NCBI GenBank assembly: GCA_963793625.1
Contig: CAWCAT010000004.1
Location: 62,001-126,000, forward strand
Origin: G963668605 sp963793625
GTDB lineage: Bacteria > Acidobacteriota > Terriglobia > Bryobacterales > Bryobacteraceae
DNA: 64,000 nucleotides
Direction of reading: 5' to 3'
Every line of letters begins with the position of its first letter. Positions within the stretch are counted from its first letter, which is position 1. Below, one piece after another: positions 8,689-18,261 of the stretch. Position numbers and translations under genes: made by a program. Under the pieces are notes generated by a model. The model was not told the DNA's origin, did not search any database, and saw only the letters and a program-made list of their open reading frames with translations.

Positions 8689-10037
8689 TCAAGGGGCTGG
8701 GACTCCTCGACGCAACGACGCTGGTGATGGGGTCCATGATCGGCTCAGGCGTCTTCATTGTCGCCGCTGACATCTCACGCCAGGTACAATCCCCGGGGTT
8801 GATGATCATGACGTGGGTGGTGACCGCACTGCTCACGCTGATTGCCGCTTTGAGCTACGGTGAACTCGCTGCAGCGATGCCGCACGCCGGCGGACAGTAC
8901 GTTTACCTACGCGAGGCTTTCGGGCCGATGAGCGGTTTCCTGTATGGCTGGACGCTCTTCCTGGTCATTCAGACGGGAACGCTGGCGGCTGTTGCCGTGG
9001 CCTTCGCAAAATTCGCTGGCGTCTTCGTGCCATGGATCTCGGCATCGAACTATCTCTTCCTCACATTCAACACGCAGCAGCTTGTCGCGATTGTTTTGCT
9101 GATTCTGCTCACCATAGTGAACACGCGTGGCATTCGCACGGGCGCCGTCGTTCAGAATGTCTTTACGTTCGCCAAGACCGCCGCGCTGCTCGGACTGATT
9201 TTCGCGGGCTTCATGGTGGGACGCAATCCTGAAGCTGTCACGCGCAATTTCACTGATTTCTGGCAGGGTGCGGATTGGACGTGGACTACGATTCGCCTGG
9301 TTGGCGTCGCCATGGTCGGCGCGTTATTCTCTTCCGACGCCTGGAACAACGTAACGTTCACCGCCGGCGAAGTACGCAATCCGCGCCGCAACCTGCCGCT
9401 CTCGCTCGGCATCGGTGTACTGCTCGTATCCGTTATCTATCTGGCCTGCAACTTCGTTTATTTGAACGTGCTGCCGCTCGAAGCAATTCAAGGTGCGGCG
9501 GAAGATCGCGTGGCCACTGCCGTGGCCAAACAGATACTGGGTCCGGTCGCAGTACAGGTGATGGCGGTCGCGATCATGATTTCGACTTTCGGATGCCTAA
9601 ATGGAATGATTTTGGCCGGTGCGCGTGTCTATTACGCGATGGCTCTGGACGGATTATTCTTTAAGCAGGTAGGCACAGTGGACCCGGTGCATCACACTCC
9701 AGTTCGCTCCCTGACCATCCAATGCGTTTGGGCCTGCGTGCTCACGCTGACGGGCCGCTATGGCGATTTGCTGGACTATGTTATATTCGCTGTTTTACTT
9801 TTCTACATTTTGACGATTGCGGGGCTGTTCGTGCTACGCCGCACACGCCCGGAGATGGAGCGCCCGTATCGCGCCATCGGATATCCCTTCCTTCCCGCAA
9901 TTTACATCGTTGTCGCGAGTTTGATTGAGATACTGCTGTTGTTGTATAAACCGAGCTACACTTGGCCTGGCTTAATCATTGTGCTGCTAGGCATACCGGT
10001 ATATTTCATTTGGCGGAAAAGAGAGGTCACTGCATGA
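8667..10037 (+). CDS. APC-superfamily amino acid permease
   Basis: A 456-residue inner-membrane transporter of the amino acid-polyamine-organocation superfamily. TM1 contains the diagnostic unwound glycine segment LVMGSMIGSGVFI near residue 20, and about 12 hydrophobic spans follow to a basic C-terminus (FIWRKREVTA). The sequence is closest in character to LAT/YfnA-like exchangers. The substrate is not predictable. Its start lies inside thiE and its stop overlaps the ATG of a second permease (ATGA), so the two transporters are almost certainly translated together. Confidence 0.9.
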   Translation: MDKSNGLVKGLGLLDATTLVMGSMIGSGVFIVAADISRQVQSPGLMIMTWVVTALLTLIAALSYGELAAAMPHAGGQYVYLREAFGPMSGFLYGWTLFLVIQTGTLAAVAVAFAKFAGVFVPWISASNYLFLTFNTQQLVAIVLLILLTIVNTRGIRTGAVVQNVFTFAKTAALLGLIFAGFMVGRNPEAVTRNFTDFWQGADWTWTTIRLVGVAMVGALFSSDAWNNVTFTAGEVRNPRRNLPLSLGIGVLLVSVIYLACNFVYLNVLPLEAIQGAAEDRVATAVAKQILGPVAVQVMAVAIMISTFGCLNGMILAGARVYYAMALDGLFFKQVGTVDPVHHTPVRSLTIQCVWACVLTLTGRYGDLLDYVIFAVLLFYILTIAGLFVLRRTRPEMERPYRAIGYPFLPAIYIVVASLIEILLLLYKPSYTWPGLIIVLLGIPVYFIWRKREVTA

Positions 10038-11491
10038 GTCTTTGGGCGACAAAACCACTTAGCCGGATCATGGCTGAGTCCGAAAGCAAGGAACACACTT
10101 TAAAGCGCACGCTCGGCGCGACCAGTCTGGTCGCACTCGGCATTGGCGCGATCATCGGTGCGGGATTATTCTCGCTGACCGGAATCGCGGCTGCCGAAAA
10201 TGCCGGACCGGCCGTGGTCCTGTCTTTCGTACTTGCCGCGTTTGGCTGCGCCTTCGCCGGCATGTGTTACAGCGAATTCTCGACCATGATCCCCATTGCA
10301 GGCAGCGCGTACACATACGCCTACGCCACCATGGGAGAGTTACTGGCATGGATCATCGGTTGGGATCTTGTACTCGAATACGCCGTTGGCGCCGCGACCG
10401 TATCCATCAGTTGGTCCAGTTACGTTGTGTCGCTGCTGCATGACTGGGGCATTACGCTGCCCGCGGAATTGATCGCCTCGCCCTGGCAACCGGTAAAACT
10501 CGCCGATGGAACGCTGGTGCACGGAATCATCAACCTGCCCGCCGTCTTCATCGTCGTGGTGATCTCGCTACTGCTGATGACCGGCATCAAGGAATCGGCG
10601 AATGTGAACGCCGTCGTCGTTGTCATCAAAGTAACCGTCGTGGTCGTGTTCATCGCTGTCGGTTGGGCCTACATGAAGCCGGCCAACCACGTGCCCTTCA
10701 TTCCGCCAAACACCGGAACATTCGGCGAGTTCGGCTGGAGTGGTATTGTTCGGGCCGCAGGCGTCATCTTCTTCGCCTACATCGGATTCGACGCAGTTTC
10801 GACAGCCGCGCAGGAGGCAAAGAACCCGAAGCGCGATATGCCCATCGGCATCATCGGCTCGCTCGTGGTCTGCACGATTCTCTATGTGCTGTTTTCCTAT
10901 GTGATGACGGGCCTGGAGCACTACACCAACTTCAAGGGCAATGCCGCGCCGGTCGCGCTCGCAATTTCAGCTACACCATTCGCGTGGCTTAAGATCGCGG
11001 TCAAGATTGCGATCATCTGCGGCTTCACGTCGGTGATTCTGGTGATGCTACTCGGCCAGTCGCGCGTCTTCTACTCGATGTCGCGAGATGGATTGCTGCC
11101 GAAGATCTTCTCGGCGATTCACCCGAAATTTCAGACCCCGTGGCGCTCGAACCTGCTCTTCATGGTCTTCGTAAGCTTGTTCTCAGCCTTCGCGCCGATC
11201 TCGATGGTAGGACACATGACCAGCATCGGAACGCTGTTCGCGTTTGTGATCGTCTGCGGTGGAATCCTGATCATGCGCAAGACTCAGCCTAACCTGCCAC
11301 GGCCCTTCCGGACTCCATGGGTCCCGCTGACGCCGATTCTCGGCATCGTAATCTGCTCCCTGATGATGTTCGGCCTCGGCTGGGAGAATTGGCTTCGGTT
11401 GTTCGTCTGGCTTGCCATCGGCCTTGCGATTTACTTCGGCTACAGCCGTTCGCATAGCCATTTGACTATCGACAGCAACCGGCGCAAATAG
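10034..11491 (+). CDS. Cationic amino acid transporter-like permease (APC superfamily)
   Basis: The 485-residue protein begins at an ATG overlapping the stop of the previous permease. A soluble N-terminus (residues 1-30, KEHTLKRTLG) leads into TM1 with the consensus LGIGAIIGAGLFSLTG. Later FFAYIGFDAVSTAAQEAKNP, a stretch highly typical of the CAT/YfnA subfamily, is present. About 12 to 14 membrane spans are visible. The upstream in-frame extension to 9962 is not needed. It differs clearly from its upstream neighbour, so this is not a recent tandem duplication. It is followed by an inverted repeat at the convergent junction. Confidence 0.92.
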   Translation: MSLWATKPLSRIMAESESKEHTLKRTLGATSLVALGIGAIIGAGLFSLTGIAAAENAGPAVVLSFVLAAFGCAFAGMCYSEFSTMIPIAGSAYTYAYATMGELLAWIIGWDLVLEYAVGAATVSISWSSYVVSLLHDWGITLPAELIASPWQPVKLADGTLVHGIINLPAVFIVVVISLLLMTGIKESANVNAVVVVIKVTVVVVFIAVGWAYMKPANHVPFIPPNTGTFGEFGWSGIVRAAGVIFFAYIGFDAVSTAAQEAKNPKRDMPIGIIGSLVVCTILYVLFSYVMTGLEHYTNFKGNAAPVALAISATPFAWLKIAVKIAIICGFTSVILVMLLGQSRVFYSMSRDGLLPKIFSAIHPKFQTPWRSNLLFMVFVSLFSAFAPISMVGHMTSIGTLFAFVIVCGGILIMRKTQPNLPRPFRTPWVPLTPILGIVICSLMMFGLGWENWLRLFVWLAIGLAIYFGYSRSHSHLTIDSNRRK

Positions 11492-11495
11492 TTAC

Positions 11496-11546
11496 GGGCT
11501 CCTTACGGTCGCGCCGCTGTTTCCATGGCGCGACCGTAAGGGGCTT
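11496..11546. terminator. Large GC-rich inverted repeat at a convergent junction
   Basis: The arms at 11501-11515 and 11527-11541 are perfect 15-base complements (ccttacggtcgcgcc against ggcgcgaccgtaagg). They flank an 11-base loop, and a few further pairs extend outward. It sits just after the permease stop and inside the last codons of the opposite-strand damaged gene. There is no T-run on either side, so a classical intrinsic terminator is uncertain. An mRNA 3'-end stabilising hairpin or a bidirectional terminator are both possible. Confidence 0.5.
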
Positions 11547-13188
11547 TGCCCATCGATTCCACTATCCAGTTGCCCGGCGCAAGCACGACACCCTCGATCA
11601 ATTCAGAGCCAAGCCGCACTTCTTCCGAACCGCTCTTTGCGTTACGTACTTTGTAAAGCGTATTCTCATCCACCGTGTACCACTCGGGGAATTCATTCAG
11701 CCGCACATAGTTCTTGTCGAAATTCAGCACGCGGCGATGGCGCGCATAATCGAACTGCATCTTTACTGGCGCCGGTGCTTCGAGACTCAAGAGAAGTCGT
11801 TCGCCATCACGCACCGCACCAGTGCGAATGCCCGGTCTTCCAGTGCTCCGGACGCACACCCTGGCTCTTCATCAACGCATATAGCATTGCAGTGCGATTA
11901 AAATTCCCTTCGCCATACCAGTTCTCGATATGCCCGTTCGGACAGCTGCATTGCCAGCATGACCTTCATTTCGGAATCGATCCAATCGAGCGCTTCCGGA
12001 ACCGGTTCGCGATTCACCAGATAGATCGCGCTCTCGATCGAATCCGCATAACCGTCGAAAGAACCTACCGGCGGCAGTTTGTGTTTGGCTCCCAACTGTA
12101 ATTGCGATACTTCGGCAAGTTTTTCAGCACCCGCCGCACAGCCTCTCGATACTTTTCTTCGCCAGTGCACTGATAGAACGTATAGACTGCGCCATAGACA
12201 TAGCCCCAGTTATCCGACAGCCGTTTGTTGCCGCCGGGTTCCAGCGTGGCCGCGTCCACATCGTTGTACAACATGCCGTCCGGATTCGTTGACGCAAGGA
12301 TCGGTCCAGCATCTTCGCAATCACTGGACGGTAATGCGCCGCGCGCGGCGTTCCGTAATAATTCTCGAGCGCATACATGCAGCGTCAACCCGACCACAGC
12401 CTCATTGCCGTGATCGCGAAGCGCAGCTTACCGTCACCTGTGTGCTTCTGAAAATCCCAATTGGAACTGGGCACGCCGTGATTGCCGGGCAGCACTTCGT
12501 CAATATAGGCATCCGCAATGCGCCGGCCCCATTCCAGGAAACGCTTGTCGCCCGTCATGGTCGCGAGCCGCACTAACGTCTGCAGGTAGTCGCCATTCAA
12601 CTCTGCATCCGACGCCGGCAGCTTTCCAAAGCGCGATTCGACCGGAGCGCGATTCATCGCATCGGCCGTCATATCGACCATGCGATGGAACCACGGCGTG
12701 CGCCCGAGATATTCCGTCACTGAAAGCAGTCCGTCTTTCGCATACTCGCCCGCGCCGAACAAACTGGGCGGACCGAGCTTGCCCGTAGTCATTTCGAGAT
12801 TACCCGGAATCGATTCCTGCGCTGTCGTGTAGCGAATCTCGTTGCGCAGCATGTCCATCAGGCGGCCGTGATACAGATCGGGATCGGTGAGTTGCGCTGT
12901 CAGGATCAGGTAAGGGTACAGATCGGCGCCGGAGTTGTGCGGTGTATAGAGGCGGTTCGTGTCGCCCGGCTTGAGGCCTTGCGCTTCGCCCGGAACGCGG
13001 TCCGGCAGCAGCAGAGTCTTGGCGTCGGCGTGCTGCAGCCATGCCTTTAGCACTTTCTGCATGGCAGCGGCGGATTCGTCGAAGCGCTTTCCGTTTTCGC
13101 GAGCCTGCGCAAAACGGGCGGTATCCTGCGCGGCCAACACGCAGACCGAGAAAGCGGATATCCAGAGCAATCGGGAACAGGGGCGCAT
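11503..13188 (-). pseudogene. Damaged gene for a secreted alpha/alpha-barrel-like protein
   Basis: The intact 5' part (12385-13188) encodes a signal peptide (ending near VCVLAAQ) and about 240 residues rich in paired helices. Examples are TPHNSGADLYPYLILTA and YAKDGLLSVTEYLGRTPWFHR. After an in-frame TGA near 12385 the same protein continues as MYALENYYGTPRAAHYRPV. It then needs frame changes near 12315 (one base missing), 12090 (one missing), 11930 (one extra) and 11845 (one extra) to reach the end at 11503. The TGA could itself be a pair of compensating indels. The rebuilt protein is about 560 residues and resembles an (alpha/alpha) toroid such as those in glycan-active enzymes, but I cannot name a family. 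Lesion density is several times higher than elsewhere in the window, so a real pseudogene is likely, with sequencing error as the alternative. Confidence 0.65.
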
Positions 13189-13200
13189 AAGATCCCTATT

Positions 13201-14166
13201 CTATGCCTTGGCTTTGCGAATTTCCTCTGTCAGTGCGGGCAGGACTTCAAAGAGGTCGCCGACAATGCCGTAATCGGCCACTTCGAAGATCGGCGCGTTC
13301 GAATCCTTGTTGATCGCCACGATGGTCTTTGCGCCCTTCATGCCGACCAGATGCTGGATCGCTCCGGAGATACCCACCGCAACATACAGCTTGGGCGCAA
13401 CGGTCTGTCCGGAACTGCCTACCTGGCGCTCCATCGGCAGCCAGCCGTTGTCGCAAATGGGACGCGATGCGCCCAGTTCCGCGCCGAGCGCCTGTGCGAG
13501 AGTTTCGACCAGCGGCAGATTGTCTTTCTCTTTGATACCGCGGCCGACCGAGACGATGATCTCGGCTGTCGAGAGGTCCACGGCGCGCGCGGATTCGCGA
13601 AAGGGCTCCTGTGGGCGATTGCGGATGGTTCCGGCTGCAATCTCCGGAGCGAACGTCTCGACGGGCGCTGTGCCCTCCAGAACGGCATCAGCGCGGTATG
13701 CGCCAGCCTGCACGGAGGCGAAATGCATCCCGCCGTCGCTGAAGCGCAAATCTGCGTTCAGTTTGCCCTGGAAAAGCTGCCGCACCAGCGTCAGTTTGCC
13801 GTCTTCCACGCGATGCCGGATGACGTCGCTGACCAGCACCTGTCCCAGTCGTGTCGCGAGTTTCGGGGCGAAGTCGCGCACCTCATACGTATGCGGCAGA
13901 AACACGAAAGTTGGGTTCGTTTTGCTAATTAGGGCCTCGAAAGCGGCCGTGTACCCATCCGCGGTGTAGCTGCCCAACAACGGGTGCTCCACCTGAAAAA
14001 CCCGGTTGAGCTTGCTTCGAGCCAGTTCCGTCGCGAGCGGTCCGACGACGGCAGCCGAGACTGGCATGCCGAGTTCCGCGCCCATTTGCTGGGCAGCCGC
14101 GAGCACTTCCCACGAAAGCCGGTTCCAGACGCCGCCGCGCTGCTCCATGATCACGAGGATGCTCAT
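13201..14166 (-). CDS. etfA: Electron transfer flavoprotein alpha subunit
   Basis: EtfA binds FAD and, with EtfB, passes electrons from acyl-CoA and other dehydrogenases to the quinone pool. The 321-residue protein has the N-terminal adenine-nucleotide-hydrolase-like domain (MSILVIMEQ). Its C-terminal FAD domain (about residues 200-321) carries GRGIKEKDNLP, the RQVGSSGQTVAPKLYVAVG core, ISGAIQHLVGM and AINKDSNAPIFEVADYGI, all strongly conserved. The start overlaps the stop of etfB (ATGA), indicating translational coupling. Confidence 0.95.
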   Translation of the reverse strand: MSILVIMEQRGGVWNRLSWEVLAAAQQMGAELGMPVSAAVVGPLATELARSKLNRVFQVEHPLLGSYTADGYTAAFEALISKTNPTFVFLPHTYEVRDFAPKLATRLGQVLVSDVIRHRVEDGKLTLVRQLFQGKLNADLRFSDGGMHFASVQAGAYRADAVLEGTAPVETFAPEIAAGTIRNRPQEPFRESARAVDLSTAEIIVSVGRGIKEKDNLPLVETLAQALGAELGASRPICDNGWLPMERQVGSSGQTVAPKLYVAVGISGAIQHLVGMKGAKTIVAINKDSNAPIFEVADYGIVGDLFEVLPALTEEIRKAKA

Positions 14167-14934
14167 ATCGCACGCACCTCAAAGCGCAATTTCTCGACCA
14201 GTTTCGCCGCCGCATCACGAGCATTGCCATCGAGCATTTGTGTCTGTTTTGAGCGCTGCGGCAGATAGACAGCGGCTACCTCGACCTGCCGGGCCGGCAT
14301 GCCGCCAAGTTCTTCGGGCGTGAGGCGCTTTATTTCCTTGCTCTTGGCTTTCTTGATGCCCATCAACGTTGCGTAGCGCAGCTTGTTGATTCCGGACTGA
14401 ATTGCCAGTACAGCGGGCAGCGGCAGTTCGACGTGCTGGAACCAGCCGCCTTCCAGTTCGCGCTTCACCTTGATGCCGTCCGGCTGCACCTCCACGCTCA
14501 TGATGATGGTGGCATGCGGCAAGCCGAGCAGTTCGGCGATGATCGACGCCGGTTGGCCTGCGCCGATATCGTCGGATTGCAGTCCGGTGAGGACGCAGGT
14601 CTGGAGCTTCGCTGCGAATAGCTTCGGAAAGTAGTTTTGCGGTGCCGAGTGTGTCGAGAGCGACAATATCATCGACTTCGATGTGAATGGCCCGGTCAGC
14701 GCCTTTCGCGAGCGCCTCACGGATGCTTTGAGCGGCGCGAGCGGGGCCGAGGCAGACTGCCACGACCTCGCCGCCATGCTTTTCTTTTAACTGAAGACCC
14801 TCTTCCAGCGCGTAGGCGTCCGGCTCGTTGATTTCATACGAGAGGTCCGTCTCGCGGATCCAGGCGCCCGTTGGGTCAACCTGCAGCAGGGAATCCCGCG
14901 CGGGAACCTGCTTGATCGCCACGAGAATTTTCAT
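14163..14934 (-). CDS. etfB: Electron transfer flavoprotein beta subunit, one-base frameshift
   Basis: EtfB is the AMP-binding partner of EtfA. The first frame gives MKILVAIKQVPARDS, YEINEPDAYALEEGL, GGEVVAVCLGP and the start of the AMP site through DTLGTAKLL. The remainder (VLTGLQSDDIGAGQ, ATLMGIKKAKSKEIK) lies in the next frame. One surplus base near 14595, in the codons for PDL-VLTGLQ, accounts for the shift; removing it gives an ordinary EtfB of about 256 residues. The gene begins 7 bases after the fabF stop and overlaps etfA. Because its partner is intact, I read this as a sequence error rather than a dead gene. Confidence 0.88.
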
Positions 14935-14941
14935 GCGAAAA

Positions 14942-16183
<1,242 letters not shown>

Positions 16184-16236
16184 AGATATACTCCGTTCAG
16201 GAATTCTGCCAACAAGGCTGCAACAGCAGGAATGGC

Positions 16237-16479
16237 TTAAGCCTTTTTCGCTGCCTTCGATTCGATGTAGCTGACCGCGTCTTTCACGTTTGTGATTTTT
16301 TCGGCGTCTTCGTCGGGAATGTCGAGATCGAAGGCCTCTTCAAAGGCCATAACCAACTCGACGATATCCAACGAGTCTGCGCCAAGGTCGTCCACGAATG
16401 AGGCGGTGCTGTCCACCTGACCTTCGTCAACGCCCAACTGTTCTACGATAATCTGCTTTACTTTCTGCTCAACGGACAT
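16237..16479 (-). CDS. acpP: Acyl carrier protein
   Basis: This 80-residue acidic carrier holds growing acyl chains on a 4'-phosphopantetheine arm. The attachment serine is in GADSLDIVELVMAFEEAF, followed by the helix III region IPDEDAEKITNVKDAV. The frame opens 27 bases upstream, but ATG 16477-16479 has a GGAGG ribosome-binding site at good spacing and gives the normal N-terminus MSVEQKVKQII. It heads an acpP-fabF-etfBA unit. The 174-base gap upstream to the divergent esterase gene probably holds both promoters. Confidence 0.96.
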   Translation of the reverse strand: MSVEQKVKQIIVEQLGVDEGQVDSTASFVDDLGADSLDIVELVMAFEEAFDLDIPDEDAEKITNVKDAVSYIESKAAKKA

Positions 16480-16653
16480 GAATCCTCCAGAAACCTTCAA
16501 ACTCATTGATTCTAGCGGCCAGACGGTTAGCTATGCAACTGCTTGGGCGGCTAAAATGAAAAGGCGTAGCGCGAAAACTCTTCGCCTCGGCCATACCTAT
16601 CTTACGCCGAGGTACGGTTTCGGACAAGCAAGGCCGCTTCTTCATCATACAAA

Positions 16654-17289
16654 ATGTCGAGCAAGATCATTTACCTCCACGGATTTGCGTCCAGTCCGGA
16701 ATCGCGAAAAGCGCGATTATTCAAGGACCGGCTCGAGCGCCTGGGAGTTCAAGTGATCGTTCCCGACCTGGCCGCGGGAAATTTCGAAAATCTTACAATT
16801 ACAAGTCAAATGCGCATCATAGAACACGCGGCGCAAGGCAAACCGGTGGCGTTAGTCGGCTCCAGCATGGGCGGATATCTGGCTGCCCTGTATGCCAGCC
16901 TGCACCCCGAGGTCACAAAACTTTTACTGATGGCGCCGGCTTTCGGCTTCATTCGGCGCTGGCCGGATCGGCAGGATCCGGAGGTTATGGCAGCCTGGAA
17001 GCGCACTGGACTGACGAGCGTTTTCCATTATGGCGATGGCAGAAATCGTGATCTTAGCTACAAATTACTGGAAGACGGGCTAAATTATCCCGACTTCCCC
17101 GATTTTCGCCAGCCCGCGTTGATTTACCACGGAAAACACGACGACGTGGTTCCAGTGGAGTGGTCGCAGGAATTCATGGCAACCCATTCTAACGCGCAAC
17201 TGCGTGTGGTCAACTCCGACCACGAATTATCAAGCGCCATGGAAGAAATCTGGCAGGGCGCTGCGAAATTTCTGGTGGAAACGCCTTGA
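16654..17289 (+). CDS. YqiA/UPF0227-like alpha/beta hydrolase
   Basis: A 211-residue serine hydrolase. It has the N-terminal strand KIIYLHGFASSPESRKA, which is characteristic of YqiA-type esterases. The nucleophile elbow is VGSSMGGYLA, the acidic residue lies in HGKHDDVVPVEW, and the His is in SDHELSS. Members are small cytoplasmic esterases with poorly defined substrates. Its stop codon overlaps the TTG start of the enolase-superfamily gene, so the two are probably co-translated. Confidence 0.87.
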   Translation: MSSKIIYLHGFASSPESRKARLFKDRLERLGVQVIVPDLAAGNFENLTITSQMRIIEHAAQGKPVALVGSSMGGYLAALYASLHPEVTKLLLMAPAFGFIRRWPDRQDPEVMAAWKRTGLTSVFHYGDGRNRDLSYKLLEDGLNYPDFPDFRQPALIYHGKHDDVVPVEWSQEFMATHSNAQLRVVNSDHELSSAMEEIWQGAAKFLVETP

Positions 17290-18261
17290 AGATTTGTTCA
17301 GTGGAAACGCTTGCGATGCCGGCCGGACCAGCCCTGGTCCGCATTACGCTCGTTCGACGGGTTGATCGGTTGGGGCGAAGTCAATGCCGCACGCATCACG
17401 ACGCCGATCATCGAGACAGTGCTCGCACCCGTCCTGACGACCTGTGATTTCGACGGCAGCTATGCCGGGTTGGAAGCCATCTGCGCACGACTTGCGAAGG
17501 CCCTGTGCAGTCGCACGGGCGGGTACGGGATGGAGGCGCTCAGCGGGGTCGATCTGGCTTTATGGGATATCGCCGGCAAGATGGCCGGGAAGCCCATTTC
17601 CAGCCTGCTGGGGGCCACGGAGGCAACGGTGCCTGCCTATGTCGGCGGCGAGCCCCGCGCCGCTCTAATCGACGCCGGATTTCGCGCATTCGAGTTCCAA
17701 GCCGGGTTAGAAACGCTGGAGACCTTCGACAGGTTTCGCGCGGAGTTCGGTAAGAGCATCGATATCGGGGTGGATGCACACGGGCGCTTCGACGCCGATG
17801 CCGCTGCCGCGTTCGGGCGTGAACTTGATGCAAGACGCGCTATGTGGTTCGCCGCGCCTCTGCCGCCTGACGATCCATGGACACACGCGGCCATTAGTCG
17901 CAGGTTCCGCACGCCGATCGCGCTGGGTAGCGGCTATGGCACCCGCGCTGAGCTTGCGGCGTTCTTTCGCGAAGGCGCAATGAAGATTCTGCAGCCGGAC
18001 CTGGGGCGCTGTGGCATGACTGAGGGTTTGCGGATTGCTCAGCTTGCGGCTAAGAACGGGGTGTCGGTGATTCCGCGATTAGGCGGAGCGAGTCACGGTC
18101 CGCGTGCGGCGGCGGCAGTACACTTTGCTGCGGCGATGCATTGCAATTTGTTGGAGTACGCTCCGGACGTGATCGATAGGCTCGATGAGATCCGGATTCG
18201 TGATGCGCGTTATGTTGTCCCGCAGAGGCCCGGGTTGGGAGTCACGGTCAGGCTTCCGTGA
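17286..18261 (+). CDS. Enolase-superfamily (mandelate racemase/muconate cycloisomerase-like) protein, frameshifted
   Basis: Starting at TTG 17286, which overlaps the esterase stop, the frame reads MKICSVETLAMPAGPALVRITL. One surplus base near 17352-17355 then shifts it to DGLIGWGEVNAARITTP, the usual N-terminal capping domain. The barrel follows, with SGVDLALWDIAGKMAGKP, a DAHGRFDADAA segment and a C-terminal IPRLGGASHGPRAAAAVHF. The expected second and third metal acids and the KxK lysines are not obvious, so catalysis may be altered. The substrate is unknown. Its 3' end overlaps carB tail-to-tail by 14 bases. Confidence 0.75.

Noticed and set aside
12385..12387. In-frame TGA possibly read as selenocysteine
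   Set aside because: No SECIS-like hairpin or selenoprotein family was recognised, and four other lesions in the same gene make damage or error the simpler cause.
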